A DNA stretch of 64,000 nucleotides from Rhododendron vialii (GCF_030253575.1 NC_080558.1:6520001-6584000); one strand, 5' to 3'. Counted from the stretch's first letter, positions 20,236 through 32,763 are shown. Made by a program: numbers and translations. Notes: generated by a model from the sequence alone, not told the origin.

Positions 20236-22879
20236 TCATCACCCAGCTCGATGTGTATTTGGATTTCTTCTATGTTGTTGAAGATTGAATATAGTTGTCC
20301 ATATTCTGAATGCCAGTTTTCTTTCTCGTGTTTCTGAATCTTGAATATGTGAATTGCTTTAAATGGTCGTCAGTTTATCATTTTCAATTGAAAATAGACT
20401 CAAATGCAGAATTGAAATTCTTGGTTCACTTGGTACTTGTTGGAAAATAACTGGGAAAATTTATGAATACAGTCGTAGGAGTACAACGGAGAAGTACAAA
20501 AATTAGGAGAAAAGATGTACTTAAAATAGTAAGGATAGACAAAACTTATAAACCTAAGAGAATATGTTTAAGAGGTTGTCTTAAACTTGTAACAATGCCT
20601 TTAAACCAACTTAGAGAATTACGAATGTTAAAATTTTTGGCTTCGTGTCCTGAGGCTAAACTGGGTTGTTAATTTCTCAGATTGTGCTGTAAATGAGATA
20701 CCGTGAAGGATAGAATAATGAAAGACTCGAGGAGAGGTTTGATTGTAGGTTTCGCCGGCTTTTTCGTCGTCACTGCTCTGCTTGTTTGTGCTTCAGAAGG
20801 GTTGAATTCTGAGGGGCTGTACCTTTTGGAGTTCAAGAAAGGTGTTTACGATGGACTCAACTTTCTAGGAAACTGGAATTCGAGTGACCAAACCCCATGT
20901 GGTTGGAAGGGTGTGAATTGCTCATTGGACCCTAAAAATCCAGTTGTGGTGTCTATTAGTTTGTCTTCACTGAACCTTTCTGGGACCCTGAGTCCCAGTA
21001 TTTGCAATTTGGTTAATCTTGCTGAGCTTGATGTTTCTAACAACGGGTTCACTGGAAACATTCCTAAGGAGATTGGAAATTGCTTGAGATTGGAAATTCT
21101 TTATTTGAATAACGATCTGTTTGATGGGCAAATTCCTTCTGAGTTGGGTAATCTGGCTTCTTTAACATCCTTGAACTTGTGCACTAACGAGATATCGGGT
21201 CCAATTCCGGAGGAGGTTGGAAAACTTTCTTCTTTGGTGCTGTTTCTGGCATACTCCAACTACATCAGCGGTCCTCTGCCGGTTTCCCTTTGGAATCTGA
21301 AAAACATGACGACATTTCGAGCGGGGCAAAATGTGATTTCTGGGAGCATTCCCTCGACCATAGGTGGATGTGAGAACTTGGTGTATCTTGGTCTGGCCCA
21401 AAACAACCTAGGAGGCAATATACCAAAAGAGATTGGGATGCTTAAGAGCTTGACGGATTTGCTTCTTTGGGATAATGAATTGATGGGTTTCATACCGAAG
21501 GAAATCGGGAACTGTACGAATCTTCAGACTCTTGATTTGTATGACAACCACCTTGTGGGCGAAATTCCTGGTGAAATTGGTAATATCAAGTCCTTGATTA
21601 TTTTATACTTGTACGGGAATGGGTTAAATGGAATAATACCCAAGCAGATTGGTAATCTCTCTTTAGCAACAGATATCGATTTCTCAGAGAACTACTTGTC
21701 GGGAATGATTCCGTCCGAGTTGGGTAAGATACAGGGTTTGCGTTTATTCCAGCTTTTTGAGAACCAGCTAACGGGTATCATACCAGACGAGCTCGGTACC
21801 CTTTCCCAACTGAAGCTTCTCATACTTTCTGAAAACAAGTTATCTGGAAATATTCCTGCAGCATTGGGAAATCTCTCTCATTTGACCAACTTACAATTGG
21901 GTTGCAACTTGCTTTCTGGTGGAATACCTGCGGAGTTGGGAGCTCTCACCGGCTTGCAAATGCTGAATCTTAGTCACAACGTTTTCTCCGGAAGAATCCC
22001 ACCTCAGCTCGGAAACCTAATTATGCTAGAACACCTCGTCCTGAATAACAATGATCTGAGTGGTGAAATACCATAGAAATTTATTTTAATCAACAGGTAT
22101 TTGTAATCTTAACGTGAGGTGATACTTAAATATTTAATATTATGGAGCTTGTAATATAATTGAGATAATGACGAAAGTGTAATTATAATTCTGTAGTAGG
22201 GTGAATTATAATTAGTAAAATAAGAAATAGAATCGATTAAGGTTTCTTATTTACACTGGGAGCCCAAACTTATTACTTCTCAGGTCCCTATCGTAACCAA
22301 TATATTCACGTTATGCTCTCTAGGTCAGGAACTTGGTTTTTCTATTATTCACGAAATAGCGAGAGACCTAGAGAGAGCAAACAAATCACGATAGAGTTTA
22401 CACTTCAGTATTTGTGGCTGTTGAACACAAATTTCGAGTCTACGGAAAAGACGGAAAGATGCTGAATAAGTCAATTTTATTAATTTAAGAAATTTAGGGT
22501 TACAATCTCTGATGCGATTTTCAAAGAAAATTAATCCTCTGATTCTTCTCTTTGGATGTTGAAACGAGGGCTTGATAGCTTGATCTCGATTTGAACGGCG
22601 ATATCTTCTGTAGTCTTTGCGAAGATGATGGCGACTTTGTTGGGCTTTGACTTGAGGGCTTTGAAGCTTCTTCTCAAGTTGAATTGCTTGATCTTCTCCA
22701 ATTTAGGTGAAAAAGATGACGGATTTGTGGATATTGACTTGAGGGCTTTGGAGCTTCTTTTCAAGTCAGTATTTGAGATCTTCTTCGATTTGGTTGAAGG
22801 AGATGCGACTTTGAGGGCTTCAGAGCTTGGTCCCAAATTGGGTATTTGAGATCTTCTTCGATTTGGTTGAAGGAGACTA

Positions 22880-23290
22880 ATGATTGGTGGACTTGGCTTG
22901 AACGTTCTTTAGGGCATGGATGCTTTGAACTGAAGAGCGTCTAGCTTGATGTGGACTTGAAAGATTCTGAAGGGCCTTCACAGCTTTGATCTTCAGAACT
23001 CTAGAAGTTTGTGTGTGATGGATGAATGCAAATTCTGAAGGGCTTGGAGGCTTTGATCTTCAGAGTTCTGGAGTTTGAAATTGATGATGGAGATTTGACT
23101 TGAGCGTTCTTCAGGGCTTTGAAACTTTGATCTGAAGAACCGTCTTGTTTGATGTGGGCTTGACTTGATTGTTCTTCGGAGCTTTGAAGCTTTGATCTGA
23201 AGAACCTTCTTGTCGGATGCAGACTTGAAGACTTCTGAAGGGCTTGAGGGCTTTGATCTTTAAAGCTCTGGAGCTTGTGTGCTTCAATGT
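22880..23290. repeat. Degenerate tandem array of TTGATCTTCAGA units
   Basis: Units of roughly 60-70 bases carry TTCTGAAGGGCTTGAGG followed by CTTTGATCTTCAGAACTC or a diverged form. At least five can be followed. The open frames through this part run in several directions and show only the repeat. Confidence 0.7.
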
Positions 23291-23493
23291 GCAGATGGAA
23301 AAAATATGAGAGGGAGCACCTCTATTTATAAGGATTTGGGTGGAGACTCCAACTCTAACCTTTCTTATTGATCTCTTTAATTATTTCCTTTGTTGAAAAA
23401 GGAATAATAATTATTTGATAATTACCTTTCTTTTCTTTTTATTTTAAAAAAGGTAATTATATATAATGAGATAAATTATTATTCACCAATTAG

Positions 23494-23705
23494 CCTAATT
23501 TGATTGGCCGGACTTGATAAAATAATAACTGTGTCATTTTGACACGTGGCACCATTTGATTGGTCCATTTACATGTCTCTGACTTTTGACCACGGACACT
23601 TGGCATCACTTGATTGGCCCATCCATGAAATTTTGACTTTGACTTACAGGCACTTGGCAGCATTTGATTGGCCAATTTGTATGCCCTAGCAACACGTGGC
23701 GATTT
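23494..23705. repeat. Tandem units carrying inverted CCAAT and G-box-like motifs
   Basis: GATTGGCC-type words (inverted CCAAT) recur at about 23502, 23557, 23612 and 23665. Each pairs with a CACGTGGC or CACTTGGC word (23542, 23597, 23650, 23692) followed by ATTTGAT. Spacing is about 45-60 bases. It lies downstream of the TATA-like site in the insertion. Confidence 0.7.
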
Positions 23706-24244
23706 GTGATAGGCTAGAATTTTTACATGCCTACAGTGGCATACAGCAAGGTGTGCTGTAACAAGTTCAACTAGCGTTCGTGACGCGGGAGTTGTGGTAA
23801 AATCCTAATTCCGTCTTGTAGGATTTTGCGATTTTTTGTTGTCTAATCTGTACGCGTCTTTACTGGATTCTGGGAATCGTTTCCCATCACGTTGAGTAAT
23901 TTGTCAAGCTTGTTGGTGTGCAATTTCTCGTATAATGAATGACCTTTCCGGACAGTTGCCTTCGGTCAGATTGTTTCAGAACATGGCTGAAAGCAGCTTC
24001 ATTGGAAACGAAGGGCTCTGCGGAGGGCCTCTTGGCGGTTGCAACGGAAACCCGTCTTCGTGCTCAATGCATCCTTGTTTGAAAGGTGGTTTAAGTGCTA
24101 CATGGGCTAACATAATCATAGTACTTGCAGGTGCTATTGGTGTGGTTTCCCTAATTCTAATTGTCATTCTCTTGCATCTCATGAGGCATCGTTTATTAGA
24201 ATTGGCGTGTTTCAAATGCAAATCAGAGGCAACGGTTAACTGAA

Positions 24245-25072
24245 CCCAAGGACTACATACACAAGCTGGGCCACTGGATGGTTTCCTCTGTTGTTAACTT
24301 CAGCATCCCATATCCGGTTATTTTTTTTAAAAAGAGGCTGTTTTGGTATGTCAAGACCTACAAAAATAAAGGGTTTGGATTTTCATAATACGTTGTGGAG
24401 CTCACTCTATAAGGTTTGTGTGTTTGAGAGGGGTGTGTGTGAGAAGTGTGTTTGTGTTCGAGAATTATCCTATTTTGGTGTTTGAAGAGTGAATGGGCGT
24501 TCTCTAAATTTGAAGAGTGAGAAGAGATATTTGAAAGATGACTTCTATTTATCCACAAAAGTTTGTCGCAAAACGAACAAAACGCAAAATAAAATAAAAT
24601 AATAATAAGGACAAAACAAAAAAAGCTCCTTGGAGTAACAACACCTATCTTGTCCTCTTTCTCTCCCAGGTTGAAAAATAAACTGTGGAGTTTATTTTTT
24701 GGTAATGGAAGGAAAGAAAAAAAATTTAGACGATAATTGAAAACTGGAGTCGTTGCACGGCGAACAATTGTGCTAGTACCACAATCAATTACACATTGTA
24801 TGTACCCGAACTCTCGCATCCTGTGTATGTGTGTGATTGTAGAATGATTGTTTGATATATGGTTCGGTATCGCCTACTTGTCCACTACAATAGGAATAGA
24901 AATTTGGCCGTAGGCCCATGTACTGTTGCAATACAGGCCATGCCGCATCGGGCCTATGCTGGACCTTGAAGGGACGTGGAGGCCCTCAGCAGGCCTTTAA
25001 GATCCCACTTTTATCAAAATCCTGGGTTGGCCCAGTGCAAAACAATAGTAGTAACATTTTCTCACACATTAA
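24245..25072. other. Intergenic stretch between the duplication copies
   Basis: No gene is seen. The part at 24330-24870 ends in TGTGTATGTGTGTGATTGTAG-like sequence and holds an A-rich centre; the minus-strand open frame at 24358-24819 shows no domain and low complexity. It may be an LTR fragment but ends were not defined. Confidence 0.35.
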
Positions 25073-25514
25073 GGCTCAGTTTGTTTGGGTGTAAAATATT
25101 TTCTGGTAAAATGTTTTATCTATTTTTTGGTGTTTGGTTGTGTAAAAAATGAGGAAAATATTTTACATGTAAAACATTTTTCATTAATTGGATGAAAATG
25201 ACTTACCCTTAAATCTTCCATAAGTTATTTTCTCAAATGAACTCGTTGCCCTCTATTTTAATTTTCATTGCTCAGTTTTTTCAATCGCCCGTCCTAACCC
25301 ATGTTCAATTCTAATATTCTCAGATTTCTCCATCGATTAAGCCTGCCCTCTCTCTCTCTATATATATATATACTATTTTGTCAATTTCTTAAAATATTTT
25401 TAAGTGCTAACCAAACACCATAAAATAAAAATTTAAGGTTTGTTTTCAGAATAAACAATTTACATGAAAAATATTTTATATTGTAAAACATTTTACATCG
25501 AAACAAACAGAGCC
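25073..25514. mobile_element. MITE with GGCTCAGTTTGTTT ends
   Basis: The left end GGCTCAGTTTGTTTGGGTG pairs with the right end GAAACAAACAGAGCC; inner arms rich in TAAAATATTTT / AAAATATTTTA also pair. It is about 442 bp with no coding frame. Its left flank is TTAA but the matching right flank is not clear. The neighbouring sequence up to 25915 shows nothing recognisable. Confidence 0.75.
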
Positions 25515-26892
25515 TGGGTGTACAAATCCCACAATTACACAATTTCCGCTGAAAGTACGCATACTTGCACACCTACATATACACATTAATGTTGAGTTTT
25601 TGGTCAGGGAATTTGTGTCAAGTGCATATAGTCCTGGGCTTTTGTATTCGAAACCGTAACAACATGGGAATTTGGCCTAAAACCGAAGGACGGACCCTGA
25701 GTCACATAATCAGCGTGCACGTGCGGGAGCGCGATCACGATTGTAAAAGCATCTTAGAAATACATTTCAAACTATTAAAATTCGTGAGAGTGATCAGGAT
25801 TGAGAGCGCGAACGCAAGACATTTTGAAGTTTTAATATGTGACTAAGGACAGAACTTGGTCCGACAGGGTTAGGATTCTCAGTTTACATCTATATTTTCC
25901 CCTAACGTCTTGGTTGATCATTTTTCTTTGTTCCTTAATATTCGATAAAAAATCTTTTTTTAGTATCTTCTTAACAAAAAAATTAGGAAGCATAGCTTAA
26001 ATCATAGACAAAAAATTGGTTCTCTCTCCCCCCACCCCCCTCTCTCTCACAAGTCTTAGTTGATAATTTTGAATTAGATCTCGGGATCTTGCAGGGCACA
26101 ATCACGGTCATTCACAAGTGTTTTTAACGATTCCATTTTAAATTCGGACAATTTGAAACACTCGTGAACAGCTTGAATGCTCCCTGCAAAATGCACTATA
26201 GAAAGTGGCCCGCAGGATTTCTGATTCCGAATCATGACATACATTGCACGTGAAGCGGAAAGGGAGGCATGTGAAGTCAATTTTTGGGGCTATGGAAGCT
26301 GACTGTGAAGTTGGGAAATTGTGCAAAGGGAAATGGATCCGGTTTTGTTTAATCATTCCATCTTGACATTCTTCAACTCTCTCTGCATATAATTTCTTTT
26401 TTCTTGACTTTATAGAGCTTCCAATATCTAAGAGTTGGGTTTTTATCCGTCACACATGGCTCCACTTTCTTCATCTGGTTTTTGAATTTCTTGAGAGAGA
26501 GAGAGTGAAATATTGGCGATTAAGGTAGGCACTCGTACAACGTTTTTCTAACCAAGGTATTCAGCGCTTTCGTCGTTATAATGTTAACGTATGCTCTTTT
26601 ACTAGTCGTAAAAGAATAACCGATTCTTCTCTTTTCTAAATATATTTCTCTCTCTCTCTATGTCACGTATACGTCTAATTTCTTCTTGATTGCTTCTTGA
26701 TTAAATTGTCACTTTCCTTAAAGTACATGTAATGTAAAGTTGTAGATAACATATGTGTTTTGGATGCATTTGTTGCAATGGGAAGCTACTCGCCGCAAAG
26801 CATGCCTTTATATAATTATATACATAGGATTATGTATTAATTAGCTAACATGGTAGCTTTATGTGCTTCTAAGACATTGGAAAAACAAACCG

Positions 26893-27096
26893 AGGTTGGC
26901 CAAATGGTCTTGGCCTGAGATTTAAGTGTTTGCTCTATCATAAGGTCTCAGATTCGATTCTTATTGCCAACAACTTCTAGGGTCACCTCACCCCATGCGT
27001 AAGTGTGTGAAATGACTGTACATGAGAGGAATTGTAGGAATTAATCAGAAGTACGCGTAAACTAGCCCGAGACATCTTGCATTACAAAAAAAAAAA
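26893..27096 (+). mobile_element. tRNA-derived SINE, copy 2 of family 1
   Basis: The A box GGTTGGCCAAATGGTC and B box GGTCTCAGATTCGATTC are well kept and spaced as in a tRNA-derived promoter. The body (GGTCACCTCACCCCATGCG, then AAACTAGCCCGAGACATC) leads to an A-run at 27086-27096. It occupies the same place as the SINE at 2170-2413 in copy A. Confidence 0.78.
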
Positions 27097-27299
27097 GATT
27101 GGAAAAACTTCTCAAGCTCCACTTGATTGGAGTATTATTGTCAACTTTTCACACGGTCCTTTTATTCTTGGGAGCGCCGCTTCAGTACACATACTTAATT
27201 AAACACAATAATTAACCTCACGGCTGATTTATAGATAAATTATTCTCATGGTTAAACTAATTAAACATACTCACATTCATATAAAGTTGTCACTCCTTT

Positions 27300-30020
27300 A
27301 AATGAATTAGTGGTTAATCTAATATAAAACTTTAAGAAATACTATTACCATATTCTGACATGTTTGAGCGAAGTCATAGAACCCACGTTTTTAGTACTAC
27401 TCAGTCAAATAAAACTCTACAACTTGCAATAAGTTACAAGAATATTTTAATTTAATATAGCTAGCTTGAAAGGTGAGATTTTGACACTTCTAATGCACTA
27501 GCTAGTAATATGTTGCAAAAATTATTATATATTTATAAGAAAAAATATTTGATTCTTGACTTTAGACGGTTCGACATTATTTTAGATAATAGATTGCATT
27601 TGTTTGTACACATCTTTGCTCAATGATCAAGAGGAGCTAGACAAGGATTTCGATCGAATTTCAAAAAGAGTTGCAAAATATCTTTGATGAAATATGATTA
27701 CGTCGCAACGTTTTATTTCAATTTCTAATGGCAATTCAATCAATAAAATCTCTTCTTTTGCCGTCGATAAAAAAAAAAAAAACTATCAGAGCTCTAAAAG
27801 TAAAGAGTCACTTTGTAGTACTATGAATAGAGCTGGAGTTTATCTTCGAGTATCTAATCCCTCTAATTGCGGGCTCTTCTTGAGTAGATAAAAGATAATC
27901 GAAATCATCTACTTGTTAGATCATGTCAAGAACATTAGTCATTCAAAAAAATCATGTTGATAATTGTTTTTTTTTAAAGTAATTTTCTCTGAATATTTTT
28001 TTTATTCTCCTGTCACGCCCTCGATTTTAAATGCAATTATTAATATCCTTCAATAACCAAACTATTCAAATATCTTTCTCAATATCCACCAAGGATTTCT
28101 CATGCGCATGTCACTAATAAACTGTGCTTAGAGCCTTATTTTTATTCTCCAGCCGGTCCCAAGCCCGAATAAAGGAGGATGGCTGTGCGTTAGGTAGCTG
28201 ACAGCCAGCATGTAAAAAAACCCGTCAGATCTCTATGACATGAATTCAAATATGATAACGAAACATGCTAGGGCGTTCCTTTTAAGCGGCGTGTTGTGCC
28301 TGCCTTCGGGTGCTTCGAAAATGATGCCAAAATTATATCTACCGATATCCTATCGACATAATTTTTTGATCGACTAATGTTCTTGACATGGTGTAAAAAG
28401 TGAACGATTCCGGCATCTTTTGCGTGCTCGAGATGACCCGGCCCGCAAATGGGCTCAACCTGAGGGCCCCAAAGAAAAACAACTCAAAATATTAAAAAGT
28501 TCATAAAACTAAAAGATGGGGTGAAAAGGAGAAAAACTCCCACATGGATAACTCACATTTTCAGTTAACTAATTTAAGGTTGAATAGACACGTGGTAGAA
28601 GCCAAATGGATAGTCTTCCTAGATTTTGGCTGTCTAAAAATCCCTTAATTTTTAATCGATCCATCTGTATAAACTTAGATTACTACTAATATATTACGCG
28701 ATAATGACGGATTTTCGGATTAATAATTCAGGATTAGGCATAGATTTGACAAAATCTGCGTCACTGTTTCAGATACCTCTGCCTTCGTTGACTATGTGGT
28801 CAACATTGGCCGGTTCCCAAGCTCTCTTGCCGATTTAGTCAACTTTTTAACCTTAAAAAAGGGAGAATAAAATACAGAAATGATGAGAAATCAAGCTTGT
28901 CAAGTTGGTTGTCTGATTTTTCTCCTCAGTGGTGACCTGAGTTCGAGTCACATGGGAAGCAGGTTTGGAGTGGTGACCTGAGTTGGTGACCTGAGTTCGA
29001 GTCACACGGAAAGCAAGTTTAGGATTTAGAACTATAGATAGCCTTTGAACCTCCTGTTGACTAACATACTAACATCTCGCTAACCCGCTGAAGTATATGT
29101 TGTATGACAAAGAAAAAGAGAGTACAAAAATGATAGTTTCCAGACTACTATCTGGAAGGAAATGGTAGGCCTTATATCCCTATTACTACTAGTTGTTAGT
29201 TTATTCTCAAATTTTATAGTACAAATAAACACAAGATCTCGCAGAAATTTATTTTATTGTAATTTTCTAGATAATTAAACAACTAATTTTCAACTTTTTT
29301 TCCGTAACTTTCCTTCATTAGATAAACGCATAAAGAGAAATCCATTCTCTTTTTCATTACCTTACTTCACTAAAATTTCTCAGAAATAAATTTCTCATAC
29401 AATGCAATTTCTTGACAAGTGAACGAGGCCTATAGATGTGTGGTTTCCTGACGATAGAGAATAAGTAAGAAAACAAAATAAATAGAGTCATTTAGCACCT
29501 CATTTTTGTATTTACTTTTGTTTTAATTGACGACTAAAACACAAAAGTAAATAAATATCAAGAGTAAGTTAAACCACCTTATTTTTAGTTATTTTTTCTT
29601 CAATAAAGGTAACCAAAAGGACCCTAAGGAACCAGGAGAATTTTATAGAGTTTAATGAAAAAATGAAAGTGTATGGAAGAGATTCATTTTGAGTGTGGCT
29701 AGACCACCTAGATCAATATTCATCAATTCATTCTGCACCTCTATATATGTTGAGTATTAATTTACATAACAAATTCAAAGACATTGTGAAGTGTAAATTT
29801 TAGCATGTTGTATCGGAGTCAGACACCCAACATATATAAATCTAGTTCATATACCCATTTGTCAACATTCTATGTAATTTATTTGTTAATATGTAGAACA
29901 CCTTAAGAAAATATTGCATAAATATGAACATACTGTGATTTGGAGTGATGAAAATTGATGCAGATTGAGAAATTATAATTAATCCGAGTTTGGATCACGA
30001 GAAATTATAAGTAAGCTAGC
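27300..30020. other. Copy B-only interval, no gene, several repeat relics
   Basis: There is no protein-coding gene. CAATAAAATCTCTTCTTTTG followed by an A-run (27741-27782) looks like a LINE-type 3' end. The part at about 28010-28450 (GGTCCCAAGCCCGAATAAAG and following) resembles RTE-like repeat DNA common in plants, a low-confidence impression. A SINE of a second family is at 28890-29105. The remainder is AT-rich without features. Confidence 0.45.
28890..29105 (+). mobile_element. SINE of family 2, plus-strand copy
   Basis: The head TCAAGCTTGTCAAGTTGGTT with an A-box-like AAGTTGGTTGTCTGA and the B box GAGTTCGAGTCAC are followed by a body ending in ACCCGCTGAAGTATATGT. The B-box part is partly duplicated in tandem (28935-29005). 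An inverted copy of the same family lies at 47905-48090. Confidence 0.7.
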
Positions 30021-31356
30021 ACACTTCCAATGGCGCCAATGGGTTGATTTTTCTCTCTTTAAACTACATTTGGAATCAACGTTTGATTAATGCACCTACG
30101 AACCAATTAAGTTTTGAAGTGTTTGTTCAATGGTAATTAGTTCGGAAAGCCTTTTGTGTGTAAACTTTGTGTCCAGGACTTGTGCAATGCACATGAGTTT
30201 TCCAAAAATAATGAGAGGTCCACGCGAGTCTAAGAGTTTCTAACACATCTGTATGTGTATCTGTGCACGTATCAGTGTTCTAATCAATCTTTAGTGTCTT
30301 ATTATCTTGTTTTGTTTTCATGCATAAGTTGATACATAGTGAGATGGTTTGGTGTTAATGAAGAGAAGGCACATGTCTGAGAGGCTTTGGTGGGGATGAG
30401 CCTAACCCAAACAAGAACCTTCTCATATTGGCTTTTGATTTTTAGTATGAGGTATCTGTCAACCATACAAAATGGAAGTCTAGTCATGGCATGAGATGTA
30501 CTCCCACCACCTCAAAACCCCATTCTTTTATCACTAGAGTTTCCTTTTTGAAATAATTTGTTTGGTTGCCCCACCAATTCATCTTTCAAGAGTCGTATCA
30601 TATGTTCCTAGACTATACCCACATGGTGAATAGTTGATTTAGACATTAAGTTTAGTGCTTTCACAGGTTAAGAAACAGGGACGATCGATGCACGTGGAAT
30701 GATAGTTAAGTGGTAAGTATTATATATTCTCGTGCATTTGTCAATGACGGGGTATTCAAATCTCACTAACTACATGCGTACCTATACAAAGAACGAAGCC
30801 ATATATGAACTCCCAATGACCAAATTAGAGAAGAAAATGTTTACCAGATGATGTTAAAAATTTAGCTCCGGCCCTTCTAGCTTATAGCATGCGGTCGAAA
30901 ACTTGAAGAACAAAATCTAAAAAATTTAGTATTACACACGTACATAGTATCATAATGAAAATAACAAACAACCATATGTGGGAAAATTTTGGTGTAATGA
31001 GAATAAATTTGGTCCATATATTCAATACTATGGATAAAATTAAGGTATATTTTTTCTAATTGCATAACAAACTATAAAAAAACATTATGACAAACACAAA
31101 TCTAACAAGTTTATCACTTAATTTAAAGTGGTTACTAGTAATTCATTAATCATTAATGCCTTCCTCATTAAACTATTTTTTTTTTTTTGGATTTTCGTTG
31201 TTCATTGTAGTCGACGTTCAGAACCGGGAAGGATACATCAGGTCTGATAGAAGCTTTTCGTCACAAAGTTTGACACGACACCGTTTTTAAGATCAATCTG
31301 CTTTACTTTCACAGTTTCACTCCTAGAAACTGTCCCAATCCAAGAAATCCCACCAA

Positions 31357-31441
31357 AATATTCTCCAGAAAAGATAACTTTTCTTGCCTAAAAAGTTCGC
31401 AGCTTTCTTTTCCGTGAGAGAGAGAGAGTGTGTGTGTGTAA

Positions 31442-31476
<35 letters not shown>

Positions 31477-31940
31477 TGTGAAGGCATGCTTTGTCGGCCA
31501 TTTGAGCTTCAGTGAAGAGCTCTCATCCATACCTCCGATTCATTCACCTAAAGACCCTTTACCATCATTCCAACCAAAAATACACAATTAAAAACAAAAT
31601 CACGACTTGGGTTTTGTTCTCTTCCTTTCCCCCGAGTAAAATCCCCCCACGAAGCCCTTCTGATTCATTCCATTTGTTTTTGATTCCTTCCTTTTCTTGA
31701 GTTCAAAAGGGTTGTCCCTTTTAAAGTTCCTACGGAGTATTATATGTGAAGAAAATATTTAATAATAATATTCCATTGTCGATTTGAAGATCCCACCATC
31801 CTTTGAAAAGTTGAGACCTTGGTGTTGTTTTGTACTCCTATTCCTATTTAATCTTTAATGGGTTTTCTGGAGGAATCACTTGGGGAATTGAATCAGCAGT
31901 TGGGGTCATGTCTCTCATTCCGTAAGTGATGGACTCTGAG
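31357..31940 (+). promoter_or_regulatory. Probable 5' UTR exon of the intact LRR kinase gene
   Basis: It is conserved with 8345-9019 of copy A and has a GA microsatellite (31449-31474), common in plant leaders, and a clean donor GAG|GTATGTTA at 31940/31941. The next acceptor, AATTTCTCAG at 32732-32741, lies 22 bases before the ATG. The start of transcription was not located. Confidence 0.5.
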
Positions 31941-32741
31941 GTATGTTAACAAAGCTTTGATCATTGATGGGTTTTCTTTGGATTTCTTGTTTGTTATGTT
32001 TCTTTTACTTGATTGATTTCTTTCACTCTTTTTACTTATCATTTCTGAAAAAGATTTTTTTTTTGTTTGGGTAAGTTTCTGAAAAAAAAAATCTGTTTTG
32101 TTGTATTATTTGAAGTTGTTGATTCATCACTTAGCTCTATGTGTATTTTGGATTCCTTCTATGTTGTTGAAGATTGAATATAGTTGTCCATTTTCTGAAT
32201 GCCAGTTTTCTTTCTCGTGTTTCTGAATCTTGAATATGTGAATTGCTTTAAATGGTCGTCAGTTTATCATTTTTCAATGTTCTAAAAGTCACTAGGCACT
32301 AGTCGGGCAGTCGGCCACCTTTGAGCGATTAATCAGTGCATATATTAATTAGTAATCGCCGATTAATCGTTAGTCGGACTTAATCGGATAGGCTCCGCCA
32401 ACAATTAATCGCCAATTAATTCCTTGTTTTAGTACACTGTCATTTTCTATTGAAAATAGCCTCAAATGCATAATTGAGATTCTTGGTTCACTTGGTACTT
32501 GTTGGAAAATAACTGGGAAAATTTATGAATACAGTCGTAGGAGTATAACAGAGAAGTACAGAAGTTAGGAGAAAACGTATACTTAAAATTGCAAGGATAG
32601 ACAAAACTTATAAACCTAAGAATATGTTTAAGAGGTTGTCTTAAACTTATAACAATGCCTTTAAACCTACTTCGAGAAGTACGAATGTTAAATTTTTTGG
32701 CTTTGTGTCCTGAGGCTAAACTGGGTTGTTTAATTTCTCAG
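31941..32741 (+). other. Probable 5' UTR intron of the intact LRR kinase gene
   Basis: It starts GTATGTTA and ends TTTAATTTCTCAG, good plant splice signals. In copy A the equivalent intron has received the 10.6-kb Copia element. A private 165-base insertion lies at 32272-32440 between two TCATTTT-like copies; it is rich in TTAATCG words and absent from copy A (20385). Confidence 0.55.
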
Positions 32742-32763
32742 ATTGTGCTGTAAACGAGATACC

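Larger units (their letters stand above)
22075..23885. mobile_element. Unclassified 1.8-kb insertion in the copy A kinase exon
   Basis: Copy B reads ATACCAAGTACGTTTGG at this site; copy A has ATACCA, about 1.8 kb, then ACGTTGAGTAATTTG. There are no GT..AG ends, so it is not an intron. The middle (22560-23290) is a degenerate array of CTTGA, TTCTGAAGGGCTT and TTTGATCTTCAGA words. CTATTTATAAGG (23322-23333) looks like a TATA box. A promoter-like repeat array lies at 23494-23705. A solo LTR is plausible from the layout, but TG/CA ends and a clear 5-bp duplication were not found. Confidence 0.6.
640..24200 (+). repeat. Segmental duplication, copy A (transposon-swollen)
   Basis: Block after block matches copy B at 25915-37230 in the same order and orientation: 640-720 with 25915-26005, 1165-2560 with 26230-27200, 3774-4840 with 30028-31080, 5845-6089 with 31100-31350, 8345-9630 with 31357-32130, and 20241-24200 with 32130-35085. 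Copy A is about twice as long because of insertions at 1290-1487, about 4850-5840, 6090-8336, 9631-20235 and 22075-23885. Matching stops inside the receptor-kinase gene just after its membrane helix. Confidence 0.88.
20681..24220 (+). pseudogene. LRR receptor-kinase pseudogene (copy A), start lost, kinase missing
   Basis: The coding part matches the intact gene at 32764 almost base for base. Defects: the original start is GTG (20703), with the next in-frame ATG at 20718; 648 bases (nine 24-residue LRRs) are missing after codons equal to 33841 of copy B; a 1.8 kb insertion at about 22075 makes an immediate TAG; beyond it a 4-base duplication (ATGA near 23936-23942) shifts the frame; and similarity stops just after the membrane helix (about 24200), so there is no kinase domain. 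The first segment still encodes 457 residues (20703-22076): a hydrophobic signal-like stretch, an SSDQTPCGWKGVNC cap and about 15 LRRs. The second (about 23890-24220) has the C-terminal cap and membrane helix. A secreted LRR-only product is possible but unproven. Confidence 0.85.

Noticed and set aside
22075..23885. Idea that the copy A insertion is an intron
   Set aside because: There are no GT and AG borders, the intact sister gene has no intron here, and the insert contains tandem repeats and promoter-like motifs.
24358..24819. 153-codon minus-strand frame
   Set aside because: It has no recognisable domain, a patchy composition and no counterpart in the other duplication copy.
26893..26965. 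tRNA gene candidate from A and B box-like words
   Set aside because: No cloverleaf with acceptor pairing can be drawn, and an A-tail follows; it is a SINE head.
32743..32763. Extension of the intact kinase frame upstream to a TTG
   Set aside because: There is no ATG there, the splice acceptor lies at 32741, and the ATG at 32764 begins the conserved N-terminus.
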